NCBI RefSeq assembly: GCF_003388735.1
Contig: NZ_QUBQ01000003.1
Coordinates: 248,001-312,000, forward strand
Direction of reading: 5' to 3'
Length of the DNA: 64,000 bases
DNA from: Paenibacillus paeoniae
Lineage (GTDB): Bacteria > Bacillota > Bacilli > Paenibacillales > Paenibacillaceae
Below are positions 32,354 to 41,171 of this stretch, piece by piece; positions within the stretch are counted from its first letter, which is position 1; each line of letters opens with the position of its first letter. A program made the position numbers and the translations under genes. A model generated the notes under the pieces. It saw only the letters and a program-made list of their open reading frames with translations, was not told the origin of the DNA and ran no database searches.

Positions 32354-33583
32354 TCATTGATATAGCTTCTTGGCTTTCACAGCTCCGGCGGGAAGCCGAT
32401 CCCGCTCGCTTATCTGTATAATCTCAATGCCCTGCAGCAGACGATTGCGGATCATCATAGCGATATCCTCGATCCGGTGCTCGACGTCATGCTGAATAGC
32501 GGCTGCGGCAGACTTGTCTAGCCGGCTGCTCATGATATACAGCTTCAGCTTGTTGGATTCTACCTGAACTCTTAACGTGGCGTCCTCCAGATGTCTATTC
32601 ACAGCCACTTCGATATCGTACAGGCTGATTTTCTCTCCGTGCTTTAATTCGGGTCCGATGCGTTTGGTTATGCAAGTGAAAGTATGAAGCGTTCGTCCTT
32701 TGTGGACAACAACCCGGAAGTCCCGGACGACATCATATGTGACGTATCGTACAGCAGGGAAGAGAGAGCGGGAGAAGGAGGTCAGCACCAGAATACCTTC
32801 ACCATGTCCTAAGGGTTCATACCCCTCTCCAAGCGCGTCAGCGGGCAAAGACTCGCCGTATACACCGTCGGACAATACATAACGTCCAAGCTCGTGAGAA
32901 AATGCGGCGATGGCGCCGATCTCGATCGAGCCGTACGTATCCAGTACATCACCCACACCTATGCCGAAACGGGACGCCATATTCGCTTGCCACTCGCTTG
33001 AGGCCAGCTCGCCGACGAGAATAATTTTGCGCAGGCCAAGGGAACGAGGAGAAGGATGCGCATCTGCAATAGCTTCCAAAATCGACGGCATCGTATAGAG
33101 CAACTGAGGACGAAATTGATTCAACTTCGCGACATGCTCCTCGACGGGTGCTGTAAAAGGAATAGCCTCCGCCTCTATGCCAAGCTCTTGAAAGATCGTA
33201 ATAGCGGTGCTGGCGGCATGGCCTGTGCCGAGATCTGCCATCGCTCTCGTCATACCGTGACGAGGACCAAGCCAATCCAGATAGGAAGCCTTCTTCGCTT
33301 CCATATATTGAAGGTCATCTTCGGGGGAGTAGTAGATGGCTTTGCGAATACCTGTAGAGGTACCAGAAGTGCGATAGACGGACAAGTCGGGCTCGGTACG
33401 TGCGTGCTGTAAATAATAATGGAGATTCAGCACATCTGCGGTTACGAGCGGCAGCTCTGCCAGAGCGGGAGGGCTGCTATCTATTTTTGAGAGAGAGATG
33501 CCGGATTGGCGCAATAACGGTTCATACCAAGGATGCAGCTGTGCAATAAGGCGCAGCTGATCGGTTAGCTTCCGTTCCAACAT
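32354..33583 (-). CDS. PaaK/coenzyme F390 synthetase-like adenylate-forming enzyme
   Basis: This 409-residue enzyme belongs to the adenylate-forming superfamily, in the PaaK/CoF-synthetase branch. The phosphate-binding loop is YRTSGTSTGIRK, the aromatic motif is DTYGSIEIG, and VRYVTYDVV stands for the motif that binds the ribose. A small C-terminal domain ends in GAVKAKKLYQ, with a possible catalytic Lys. It should activate a carboxylic acid as an acyl-adenylate. It is the first gene of the sbnA/sbnB operon, 15 bases before sbnA, so its likely job is to activate an acid for coupling to diaminopropionate (inference). No carrier protein or NRPS is nearby. Confidence 0.8.
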   Translation of the reverse strand: MLERKLTDQLRLIAQLHPWYEPLLRQSGISLSKIDSSPPALAELPLVTADVLNLHYYLQHARTEPDLSVYRTSGTSTGIRKAIYYSPEDDLQYMEAKKASYLDWLGPRHGMTRAMADLGTGHAASTAITIFQELGIEAEAIPFTAPVEEHVAKLNQFRPQLLYTMPSILEAIADAHPSPRSLGLRKIILVGELASSEWQANMASRFGIGVGDVLDTYGSIEIGAIAAFSHELGRYVLSDGVYGESLPADALGEGYEPLGHGEGILVLTSFSRSLFPAVRYVTYDVVRDFRVVVHKGRTLHTFTCITKRIGPELKHGEKISLYDIEVAVNRHLEDATLRVQVESNKLKLYIMSSRLDKSAAAAIQHDVEHRIEDIAMMIRNRLLQGIEIIQISERDRLPAGAVKAKKLYQ

Positions 33584-33823
33584 GCGATAGTCATCCTCCT
33601 AGCGTACTAATGCGATCGTCTATTATGCCGTTACTAAAGCATATGTGCGAGCGTACCGATGGTTCGGCTATGACGACAGCGGCCTAAAGCGATTTTTATA
33701 TATTTTCGTATAGTAGTAATAGAACGAGATTAAGAGAGATACAAGTCTATAGGCAGGAGATGGAGACGACAAAATATAATCGCCGTTCACGCGGGCGGCG
33801 TGAAGGGAGCAAGATTGAGGACA

Positions 33824-34633
33824 ATGGCTAAGCTTAGAGTGAAAGCCAGCGGAAAGCTATATCGTGTATCCGACAAATGGGCCAAAACGAATGTAATGAT
33901 GCGGGATGAAGGGCTGCGAGGGTATATTCCTTCGACCAGGAAGTTCAGCCGTCTGACGCTGCATAATCTCCTTCATGCACACCAGATGGTCTATGTGAAG
34001 CCGACTTACGGGTCGCTGGGACGGGGAGTCATGCGGGTAGAGAAGCAAAGCCCGGGTGAATATGTCTATCAGCTTGGAGGCAATCGCAAGACGTTCCATA
34101 GCTTCGATGGGCTCTACCATTCTCTGAAAAGGGACACGCTGGGCAAAAGCTACCTTGTGCAAAGAGGCGTCCATCTGCTGAAATACGAAGGAAGACGCTT
34201 TGACCTGCGCGTCGTCGTACAACGCGCTCCGCAGGGCGGGTGGGAGATGACAGGGGTAGTCGCGAGGATCGCTCATCCGGAGAAGATTGTCACCAACGGC
34301 AGCCAGGGAGGATCGATTCTGACGGCGGAGCAGGTGCTGAGCGCCCATATGAGCTCGTCGCAACTGGATAATCTGAAGAAACGGCTGGAGGACATCGGCA
34401 TCAGCACCATTAAGCGTCTGTACCGCAAGTACCCGCGACTGAATGAAATCGGCCTGGATATCGCCATCGATAGCCAGTTCAGGCCATGGATTCTGGAAGT
34501 GAATACGACGCCGGATCATTGCCCATTCGCAATCTTGCCGGATCAGACGATGATTCGCCGAATTATTCATTATGGTAGCAGATATGGCAGGCACTATAAG
34601 TTGAATTGCTTCAAGGCGAAAAATACACTTTAG
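33824..34633 (+). CDS. YheC/YheD-like ATP-grasp protein
   Basis: This 269-residue protein has the YheCD ATP-grasp signature: VYVKPTYGSLGRGVMRV early, FDLRVVVQR in the middle, then GSQGGSILTA, NEIGLDIAIDSQFRPWILEVNTTPDH at the C-terminus with the metal-binding Glu and Asn (quoted in parts). Bacillus relatives are spore-coat-associated; the enzymatic reaction is unknown. It is divergent from the diaminopropionate operon. ATG 33824 follows GAGG; TTG 33815 with GAAGGGAG upstream is a real alternative. A perfect 15-bp hairpin follows the gene. Confidence 0.85.
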   Translation: MAKLRVKASGKLYRVSDKWAKTNVMMRDEGLRGYIPSTRKFSRLTLHNLLHAHQMVYVKPTYGSLGRGVMRVEKQSPGEYVYQLGGNRKTFHSFDGLYHSLKRDTLGKSYLVQRGVHLLKYEGRRFDLRVVVQRAPQGGWEMTGVVARIAHPEKIVTNGSQGGSILTAEQVLSAHMSSSQLDNLKKRLEDIGISTIKRLYRKYPRLNEIGLDIAIDSQFRPWILEVNTTPDHCPFAILPDQTMIRRIIHYGSRYGRHYKLNCFKAKNTL

Positions 34634-34644
34634 CCGAATATATA

Positions 34645-34680
34645 GACAGGGCAGCATGCGAATGTGCATGCTGCCCTGTC
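34645..34680. terminator. perfect 15-bp hairpin between convergent genes
   Basis: GACAGGGCAGCATGC pairs with GCATGCTGCCCTGTC around GAATGT. There is no strong T-run on either side, but the position after YheCD and before the SLH gene end fits a shared 3'-end signal. Confidence 0.7.
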
Positions 34681-34719
34681 ATGTCATCGTGAAGCGGAGT
34701 TATTCGCAAGCATCGAACG

Positions 34720-35967
34720 TTACTTTTTGGCTGCGATCGAGAAGATCACTTGCTTCTGCTTGCTGTCGATCAGAATATTGATCGTATCGTTGCCGATGGA
34801 TACATGGGTCTGTGTAACCGTCTCGCCTTTCTCTATCTTCTCGCAGATTTCACTGAATAGCTGCTTGAAAGCGATAGCGTTAAAGCCGAACAGTCCGTTG
34901 GCGAACATCTCGACGGCTTCCTTGTTGCGCGCCAGTGAACCGTCGCGCAGTCTCATCGTGATGCCGTACGTATTGTATTGCGGGTCCAGCCAGATCGCGG
35001 CTTCCTCGTTGATAGCCGAAGTGCCTGCCGGACGGTTCAGAACGTTTTCCTTCTCGGTTTGATCCTTGAACAGGCGTAGCGTCGTATCGTAGAGATCGTG
35101 ATTGGCACCTCTGAGCTGCCCTACGAGCAACAGCGATTCATAAGCGTCCCACATCCGTTTGTCCGGGAATACGATCACTTTGCTGCCGCCGCCGAACGTA
35201 GGCACGATACGCTCCAGCTTGTCAGGAGAAACATTGATCTTAAGACGCTTCGACTTAACCGTCAGACGCTCCAGGATGACAAGCGCCTGAGCGCGTGTCA
35301 CCTTCTGGCCGACGCCGAAGAATCCGTTCGGGTAACCTTCCATGATGCCTTTCACAAGCGATTCGGCAATAAATCGCTGTTCCCGCTCCGTAGCACCTTT
35401 AATATCGCCGAAGGCTTGCGCCATTTTTTGCCCATACATGCTGTCTTCCAGAAACTCCGTCTCCTGCAGCGTATAGTAGACAACCTCTGCCACGTTCTCG
35501 CGCGTCATGTCCATTTGGAAATCGGAATAGCGGCTTTTGTTCAAGAAGTGAAGATCGCTTGCAATATCGATAAAGTCCTTCGCCCAGTAACCGACTGTAT
35601 TCGGAGCGAAGGTGAAATAGCGGTAATCCTGCTTCAGAATGGCCTGGTTCTCCAGACTCAGAGAATTCATGAATCCAGCGTTCCAACTGCGCGAGCCGTT
35701 CTGGTGAAGATCGGTGTACGAGAGAATGAGCATTTTGACGAATTGATCGACTTTCACCGTTTCCTCTGGTCGGAAAGTCCCGTCCGGGTAGCCTTCCAGA
35801 ATGCCGCGATTGACCATATCGGCAATCGTTTTCTCCGCCCAATGGCCTTGTGTGTCTTTGAATGGAGAGTCTTTAGTTGCTGCAACTGCCTTCTCGTATG
35901 CTGAAGTGGGCATAATGGCCGCCCAAACCATCGTGATGCTTATTATAAGTAGTGCCAACCGTTTCAT
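34720..35967 (-). CDS. S-layer-homology (SLH) domain protein
   Basis: This exported 415-residue protein is anchored to the cell wall by three SLH repeats. After the signal peptide (about 1-28), SLH1 starts FKDTQGHWAEKTIADMV, SLH2 is weaker around YWAKDFIDIASD, and SLH3 has FGDIKG and GIMEGYPNGFFG. The C-terminal region of about 170 residues (from VFPDKRMWDAYESL) contains no family that I recognise; it has WLDPQYNTYGITMRL. ATG 35967 follows GGGAGGA. It is monocistronic and convergent with YheCD. Confidence 0.88.
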   Translation of the reverse strand: MKRLALLIISITMVWAAIMPTSAYEKAVAATKDSPFKDTQGHWAEKTIADMVNRGILEGYPDGTFRPEETVKVDQFVKMLILSYTDLHQNGSRSWNAGFMNSLSLENQAILKQDYRYFTFAPNTVGYWAKDFIDIASDLHFLNKSRYSDFQMDMTRENVAEVVYYTLQETEFLEDSMYGQKMAQAFGDIKGATEREQRFIAESLVKGIMEGYPNGFFGVGQKVTRAQALVILERLTVKSKRLKINVSPDKLERIVPTFGGGSKVIVFPDKRMWDAYESLLLVGQLRGANHDLYDTTLRLFKDQTEKENVLNRPAGTSAINEEAAIWLDPQYNTYGITMRLRDGSLARNKEAVEMFANGLFGFNAIAFKQLFSEICEKIEKGETVTQTHVSIGNDTINILIDSKQKQVIFSIAAKK

Positions 35968-36226
35968 CAATCTATGTCCTCCCAAATCGATTTATTCCGA
36001 CATCCTCTAGATAACCACAACTGAGCGTTATTGAGAATGGGCTGAATGATGCAACCTGCAAGGTCGGGAAAGCCCTACTGGTGCTAGCGCTTCCAGCATG
36101 GGGAAGTGTAAAGGCTATAGTTATATTTACATATATTTGGCAAAATAGACTGAGGGCCAGAAGACGCAATAACGAACAGCGGGCATAGGTATTAAGGGAT
36201 AGTGCTCATGCGTGCGCATGAACGGC
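35968..36226. other. intergenic region without a gene
   Basis: I see no ORF with a ribosome site. It holds the SLH promoter region and one short palindrome (CATGCG-TG-CGCATG, 36207-36220). I looked for c-di-GMP and other riboswitch cores and found none. Confidence 0.5.
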
Positions 36227-36265
36227 AAAAAAGGCTCCAAGAGCGGGTTAAGCTCTTGAAGCCTT
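36227..36265 (-). terminator. terminator of the bacilliredoxin gene
   Basis: AAGGCT-CAAGAGC pairs with GCTCTTG-AGCCTT, followed by TTTTTT on the minus strand. Confidence 0.9.
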
Positions 36266-36286
36266 CTTGAAAGTAGGTAGTTGCGA

Positions 36287-36625
36287 TTAGTCCAATACAG
36301 CGCTTATGTGGGCTTTGGTAACGGACCAGTGGGACGCCGTCCATACTTTTGCCTTCTTATTGATATAAATAATTTGCGGAGACTCGTGCTTCACGCCAGT
36401 GTCTTCAGCAATTTTATTGGAGACTGGGCGGGATTCGATGACCTTCACCAGCACGTAGTCAATATCATCCTTAGGACTGCCGCCGAGGTAGTTGCTGAAC
36501 TCTTCATGCGCATTGGTGCTGACTGGACAAGTGGTGCTGTGCTTGAATACAACGAGGGGTTTGGTCTCGGACTCTTGGAATACGTTATCCCATTCTTCGG
36601 CGGTTGTGATTTCTCTGTATGTCAT
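36287..36625 (-). CDS. ytxJ: monothiol bacilliredoxin, YtxJ family
   Basis: YtxJ (BrxC) removes bacillithiol from proteins or handles protein mixed disulfides. The 112-residue thioredoxin-fold protein has a single active Cys33 in HSTTCPVST and a later ESPQIIYIN segment with the cis-Pro expected of the fold. Length and motif match the family. It is monocistronic. It implies that the host makes bacillithiol. Confidence 0.9.
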   Translation of the reverse strand: MTYREITTAEEWDNVFQESETKPLVVFKHSTTCPVSTNAHEEFSNYLGGSPKDDIDYVLVKVIESRPVSNKIAEDTGVKHESPQIIYINKKAKVWTASHWSVTKAHISAVLD

Positions 36626-36815
36626 GTGCGTGACACTCCTTCATCTATAGGTGGATTGAATCGGCTCATACCGTATCCTGTCGTTATTATATCTCTAGTG
36701 GGCGATTAAAGTCATCTATTGGCTTCAACTGTCGATGGAGAATGTAAACTGTTAAAAAAATCACAGTTGGGGTTGATTTTCGAAAATGAATCGTGCTACT
36801 ATGTGTACATCAACA

Positions 36816-36844
36816 AAATGACCGTTTTAGTATTTTGGTCATTT
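36816..36844. promoter_or_regulatory. TetR operator 1
   Basis: AAATGACC, 13 bp and GGTCATTT form a perfect inverted repeat 35 bp before the tetR start. It matches the site at 37480. Confidence 0.7.
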
Positions 36845-36878
36845 GGTCACGAAGTCAGAGGAAGAGGAGGCGTTGCAA

Positions 36879-37454
36879 GTGGCCATTGATCGACGACAGC
36901 TCATTGTAGATGCGGCAGCGAAGTCATTTTCGTTATTTGGATACAAAGCGACGACCATGGACGGGGTAGCCAAGATCGCCAATGTCGGCAAGGGCACCAT
37001 CTATACGTTCTTTACGAACAAGGAAGAGCTGTTCCAGGAAATCATGAACCGGATGATCGGGGACATGAAGCGGCTCGCAGAGAAGGCGATCGATCCCGAG
37101 AGGAAGTTCTTCGATAATTTGAATGCGGCGCTGGAGCTGCTGCTCGACTTCCGTGAGGAACATGAGCTGGCGCTGAAGCTGTCACAGGAGATGCGGGAGA
37201 TTGGTACGCCGATGGCGCTTGAGGGCTTGCAGCAATTGGAGAGGGCTGTAGTCCGCTACATTGCGAGCCAAGTGAAGGCTGCGGTAGAGAAAGGCGAGAT
37301 CAAGCCTTGCGAGCCGGAGCTGACGGCGTTTGTCATGCTGAAACTGTACATGGCGCTTACAGTGGACTGGAAGAAAACGCATGAGCCGCTAAAGAAAGAA
37401 GAAGTGTCGCTAAGATTAAGGTTTTATTTGGAGCAAGGCCTGGCGCCGGCGTAA
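36879..37454 (+). CDS. TetR-family regulator
   Basis: This 191-residue repressor has an N-terminal helix-turn-helix (LIVDAAAKSFSLFGYKATTMDG, in parts, then IANVGKGTIYTFFTNKEELF). The C-terminal ligand domain is helical. GTG 36879 is chosen because GAGGAGG lies eight bases before it; the longer frame overlaps the operator. Identical half-sites before its own gene and before yhgE show what it probably controls. The gene pair TetR plus YhgE/Pip is frequent in Bacillota. Confidence 0.92.
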   Translation: MAIDRRQLIVDAAAKSFSLFGYKATTMDGVAKIANVGKGTIYTFFTNKEELFQEIMNRMIGDMKRLAEKAIDPERKFFDNLNAALELLLDFREEHELALKLSQEMREIGTPMALEGLQQLERAVVRYIASQVKAAVEKGEIKPCEPELTAFVMLKLYMALTVDWKKTHEPLKKEEVSLRLRFYLEQGLAPA

Positions 37455-37479
37455 GCGGGATGCCTTTTTTTACGGCATA

Positions 37480-37508
37480 AAATGACCAAATGTCCAAATC
37501 AGTCATTA
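37480..37508. promoter_or_regulatory. TetR operator 2 before yhgE
   Basis: AAATGACC, 13 bp and AGTCATTA repeat the half-sites and exact spacing of operator 1. It lies between tetR and yhgE. Confidence 0.65.
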
Positions 37509-37549
37509 CGTACTGGTTATCATACACAGACAAACAGGGAGTGGGAAAT

Positions 37550-39568
37550 ATGAAGTTCAAAGGTTTGCGGCAATTCGGCAAAGAGCTGTCGGCGATCGCA
37601 CGAAACAAGAAGGTGCTGATACCGGTTATAGCGGTTCTGACGGTCCCGGTTATGTATACAGCGATGTTCCTCGGCGCGTTCTGGGATCCATACGCACAGA
37701 TGGAGGACCTGCCGGTAGCAATCATTAATTCTGACCAAGGTACAGAGTTTGATGGCAAGCAGATGCATATTGGCGATGACTTTGAGGAAAAGTTAAGAGA
37801 AAATCCGAAGTTCGATTGGGCTTTTGTAACGAGGGAAGAAGCTGTCCAAGGGATGAAGGACAACAAGTATTATATGGCGATTGAAATTCCGGAGGACTTC
37901 TCCGAGAAAACAACGTCGCTTACCTCGGAACAGCCGGAACCGGCCAAACTTGTGTTTCTGCCGAACGAAAGCTACAACTTCCTGGCAGCACAGATCGGTA
38001 ATACGGCCGTTGAGCAGATGAAGGGCATGCTAAATAAAGAAGTAACGGAAGTCTATACAAGAACGGTATTCGAAAAGCTGGAGTCGGCTGCTGACGGAAT
38101 AGTGAAAGCAAGCGACGGAGCGGGTAAAATTGCTGACGGCACGACCAAAGCAAAGGACGGCGCACAACTGCTGGAACAGAACTTAACCAAGCTGACAAGC
38201 GGTACGGTGACTATGCAGGATGGCGTCTCCAAGCTCAACACGGCAGGCAAGCAATTGCAAAGCGGCGCATCGGAGTTAAATGACGGTGCGGCATCGCTAG
38301 ATAACGGTGTGGGATTGCTGGCGGATGCAAGCGGCCAATTGGCAAGCGGCGCAGCCGGTGCTCAAGACGGCGCATCGAAGCTTGCCGGAGGTCTCACGGC
38401 ATCCGCAGCGGGAGCAGCAGAACTGGAGCAAGGTGCTGCTAAGCTTACCGCTGGATTGGAAGGACTCGCGGCGCAGAATGAAGCGCTAGCCGCCGACCCT
38501 AACTTTCAAGCGTTAATTGCGGCTAGCAAAGGAATTGCCGGCGGGCTAGAGAAATCATCCGCGGGCCAACAGGAGTTGCTGGCGGGTGCGCATAGCCTGG
38601 AAGCTGGACTGAAGCAGCTTACTGCCGGCGCTGGCACTCTGCAAGATAAGCTTGGTGAAGCGAAGACGGGAGCAAGCACATTGGCCGGCGGCCTTACCAA
38701 ACTGTCGGGAGGCGCAGTCGAGCTGTCTCAAGGACTTGGCAAGCTTAATGACTCCGTAGGCTCCATGACATCCGGCGCGAAGCAGCTGGAAGAAGGCGCG
38801 ACGAAGATGACATCCGGTCTTTTAGAGCTGGAGGATGGCACGCATGAGCTGTCCACGAAGCTGAGCGACGCATCGTCGCAAACTTCGGAGCTGTCCTTGA
38901 CCGATGAAATGGTGGGCATGTTCGCCGAACCGATCCAGCTTGATGTGGACCGAGTAACGGAAGTGCCGAACTATGGTACAGGCTTTGCCCCTTATTTCTT
39001 GTCGCTGGGCCTGTATGTTGGAGCACTATTGATCACGATTGTTTATTCCGTTAGAGAGCCGGCTATCCGACCAGCCAATGGCTGGAGCTGGTTCTGGAGC
39101 AAAGCGTTGACGCTGATGCTGGTCGGAACGATTCAGGCCTTGATTGCAGACGCTGCGCTTATCTTCTTATTGAAGCTTGAAGTACAGAACATGGGCTTGT
39201 TCCTTCTGTTCTCAATCATTACAAGCATCACATTCATGATGCTGATTCAATTTTTCGTTGCTTCGATGGGCAACCCGGGACGCTTCGTAGCAATCGTGCT
39301 GCTCATCCTGCAACTGACAAGCTCCGCAGGCACTTTCCCGCTGGAATTGATCCCGGGCTGGCTGCAGCATGTAACACCATGGCTGCCGATGACCTATTCG
39401 GTCGCAGGGCTCAAGGATGTCATCTCCAGCGGAGAAACGACCCGCATGTGGGGGGACGCTGGCTTGCTGGCCATCTACGCGGTGGTATTTGCAGCATTGA
39501 CGCTGACATACTTCATCGCCAGCCATCGCAAGGAAGGCGGAGAAACAAGAGAAGCCACCGCTGTTTAA
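37550..39568 (+). CDS. YhgE/Pip-type membrane protein
   Basis: This 672-residue membrane protein has the YhgE/Pip layout. A helix near residue 20 (VLIPVIAVLTVPVMYTAMFLGAFW, in parts) is followed by an extracellular domain with DPYAQMEDLPVAIINSDQG. The long central stalk (about 180-440) is built of Gly/Ala/Ser-rich near-repeats such as ASGAAGAQDGASKL, probably an extended helical or coiled region. The C-terminal ABC-2-like domain has about five helices. In Lactococcus Pip is a phage receptor; the cellular role is unclear. GGGAGTGGG precedes ATG 37550. It is probably repressed by the adjacent TetR. Confidence 0.9.
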   Translation: MKFKGLRQFGKELSAIARNKKVLIPVIAVLTVPVMYTAMFLGAFWDPYAQMEDLPVAIINSDQGTEFDGKQMHIGDDFEEKLRENPKFDWAFVTREEAVQGMKDNKYYMAIEIPEDFSEKTTSLTSEQPEPAKLVFLPNESYNFLAAQIGNTAVEQMKGMLNKEVTEVYTRTVFEKLESAADGIVKASDGAGKIADGTTKAKDGAQLLEQNLTKLTSGTVTMQDGVSKLNTAGKQLQSGASELNDGAASLDNGVGLLADASGQLASGAAGAQDGASKLAGGLTASAAGAAELEQGAAKLTAGLEGLAAQNEALAADPNFQALIAASKGIAGGLEKSSAGQQELLAGAHSLEAGLKQLTAGAGTLQDKLGEAKTGASTLAGGLTKLSGGAVELSQGLGKLNDSVGSMTSGAKQLEEGATKMTSGLLELEDGTHELSTKLSDASSQTSELSLTDEMVGMFAEPIQLDVDRVTEVPNYGTGFAPYFLSLGLYVGALLITIVYSVREPAIRPANGWSWFWSKALTLMLVGTIQALIADAALIFLLKLEVQNMGLFLLFSIITSITFMMLIQFFVASMGNPGRFVAIVLLILQLTSSAGTFPLELIPGWLQHVTPWLPMTYSVAGLKDVISSGETTRMWGDAGLLAIYAVVFAALTLTYFIASHRKEGGETREATAV

Positions 39569-39587
39569 ATAAATGGAACAATCCAAG

Positions 39588-39616
39588 GGAGCATCGTGCT
39601 TTAGTAGCGATGCTCC
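39588..39616 (+). terminator. terminator after yhgE
   Basis: GGAGCATCG pairs with CGATGCTCC around an 11-base loop, followed by TTCAATTT. Confidence 0.7.
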
Positions 39617-39663
39617 TTCAATTTAGGTGTTCACCTCCTTAAGAGAGGATACCCGTTTTCTTA

Positions 39664-39692
39664 TTGACAATGGGGTTCGATAGGAATAAACT
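39664..39692 (+). promoter_or_regulatory. sigma-A promoter with downstream Fur box
   Basis: A perfect TTGACA -35 box, 17 bp and TAAACT. The Fur box starts 14 bases after the -10. Confidence 0.7.
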
Positions 39693-39706
39693 TTAAAATA
39701 CGATTT

Positions 39707-39721
39707 TGATAATCATTATCA
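39707..39721. promoter_or_regulatory. perfect Fur box
   Basis: TGATAATCATTATCA is the full 7-1-7 Fur consensus. It covers the predicted transcription start, so iron-loaded Fur should repress. Confidence 0.88.
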
Positions 39722-39751
39722 ATAAAGAGGAGTAGCTTTTTCAATAACACC

Positions 39752-39779
39752 AAGGGCGACGTTCCAACACGTCGCCTTT
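39752..39779 (+). other. hairpin in the Fur-regulated leader
   Basis: AAGGGCGACGT pairs with ACGTCGCCTTT (one G-U) around TCCAAC. There is no T-run. A ribosome-site-like GAGGAG at 39727-39732 precedes it but no start codon or gene follows. Confidence 0.55.
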
Positions 39780-39860
39780 AGCTTATCTAGGGTATGTTCA
39801 TAATTAATGAGGACGCACGAATCATTCAAATGAACACAGACACCATGGGGGGTTTACGAG

Positions 39861-41171
39861 TTGACTTCACGAATTGAAACAATTTCACGGTTTTATTCCC
39901 GGCTATTGCAGAACGAAAGGGATATTTTTGTATATCTGCCCCCTAGTTATGATACAGATCTTACCGCCTCTTTCCCTGTATTGTACATGCATGATGGGCA
40001 GCATGTTTTTGCTCATGATCGTTTTGGTCAATCTTGGAACGTTCATATGACGGTTGATCGGTTAATTGAAGAAGGCAGGCTTGACGAGATTATGGTTGTT
40101 GCCGTGTCTTCGCTCCCCCATCGGGAGAGGCTATCCGAATACTTCCATGATGTTCCGTCTGCCAGGGGAGCATTCCCATCGGAATGGAACGGATCCTTGT
40201 TCGAACGTTTTCTAATTGATGAAGTTAAAGCGCATATTGATCGCACGTACCGGACGTTGCCTGATAGACAGCATACTGGGATGATGGGTGCTTCTGCAGG
40301 CGGATTGCTCACGTATCATATTGGTTTTAGACGTCCCGACGTATTCGGTCAGATCGGGATTATGTCGCCGTTTTTCTTTCATACCGTCTGGGAGGGCGAA
40401 CATCGATCGGAGATACCGCTATATGAACAGTTCCCTGACCACCCTCCGATCCGGATATGGGTGGACATGGGGGGGGCCGAAGGACTGCTCAATGTTTCAC
40501 AAGCGAGACGAGTGGCTGACGAATGGATTGAAGCGGGGGTTAAATGGGGCCGTGATTTTGCGTTCTACTTCGATCCTGAGGCAGCGCATACACCGCAAGC
40601 TTGGTCTGATCGTGTTCACGCGCCCTTGCTCTATATGTTCGGCAAGCTGGGGACACCTCAAACCCTTCAGGTGTACGGTAGGACGAAGATAGGTTTGAGA
40701 GGGGTAAAGGCTCGCCTCTATCCCAATGTCCAGTACGATAGCGGCTTTGTTATGAGTTTATTGGAAGCGAAATATGATGTTGCCTATCCTGGTATTGCCA
40801 CTGTTGAAGCGGACGGCAGCATGATTGCCCATCATAAGGGGACGACGCAAGTAACGGTGCAGTATGCCGGGCTTCAATCTACGCTGACCATCCATGTTGT
40901 TCCAGAAGTGACGGAGACAGTAACGCTTGACATTACGGTTGAAGTTCCGCTCGATACGCCAAAGGATGACCGCATTTACGCCGGTTTCGAAATCCCGAAA
41001 GCTGGAGACGGACTGTATCGTGGCTCTTTTGTTTTACCGCGCGATTTGAAGTTTGATGTGCCGCTTATTAACCAGTATGGTCGTTTTGAAAAAAATGCTT
41101 TTAATAGACGATTTTCAACGGAAAATGATGCTTCGCTGCATTTAAAGATTAAGGAGTGGGAGCTGTCGTAA
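39861..41171 (+). CDS. alpha/beta-hydrolase esterase, esterase-D family, possibly siderophore esterase
   Basis: This 436-residue protein starts with an esterase-D (PF00756) domain (about 1-265). It has YLPPSYDT, LYMHDGQHVF, the nucleophile Ser145 in GASAGG, and EAAHTPQAW with the likely catalytic His. A second part (about 275-350) resembles a Big-like beta domain (GIATVEADGSMIAHHKGTTQVTV), and a third beta region follows. Esterases of this type include ferri-siderophore hydrolases (Fes, IroE, BesA). The Fur-controlled promoter upstream supports that role (inference). There is no signal peptide. It starts at TTG 39861 behind GGGGGG; the ribosome site is atypical. Confidence 0.75.
   Translation: MTSRIETISRFYSRLLQNERDIFVYLPPSYDTDLTASFPVLYMHDGQHVFAHDRFGQSWNVHMTVDRLIEEGRLDEIMVVAVSSLPHRERLSEYFHDVPSARGAFPSEWNGSLFERFLIDEVKAHIDRTYRTLPDRQHTGMMGASAGGLLTYHIGFRRPDVFGQIGIMSPFFFHTVWEGEHRSEIPLYEQFPDHPPIRIWVDMGGAEGLLNVSQARRVADEWIEAGVKWGRDFAFYFDPEAAHTPQAWSDRVHAPLLYMFGKLGTPQTLQVYGRTKIGLRGVKARLYPNVQYDSGFVMSLLEAKYDVAYPGIATVEADGSMIAHHKGTTQVTVQYAGLQSTLTIHVVPEVTETVTLDITVEVPLDTPKDDRIYAGFEIPKAGDGLYRGSFVLPRDLKFDVPLINQYGRFEKNAFNRRFSTENDASLHLKIKEWELS

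Noticed and set aside
35968..36226. Cyclic di-GMP riboswitch before the SLH gene
   Set aside because: The GC-rich segment on the minus strand looked suggestive, but the conserved core and the GACGCAAAGC-like block are missing.
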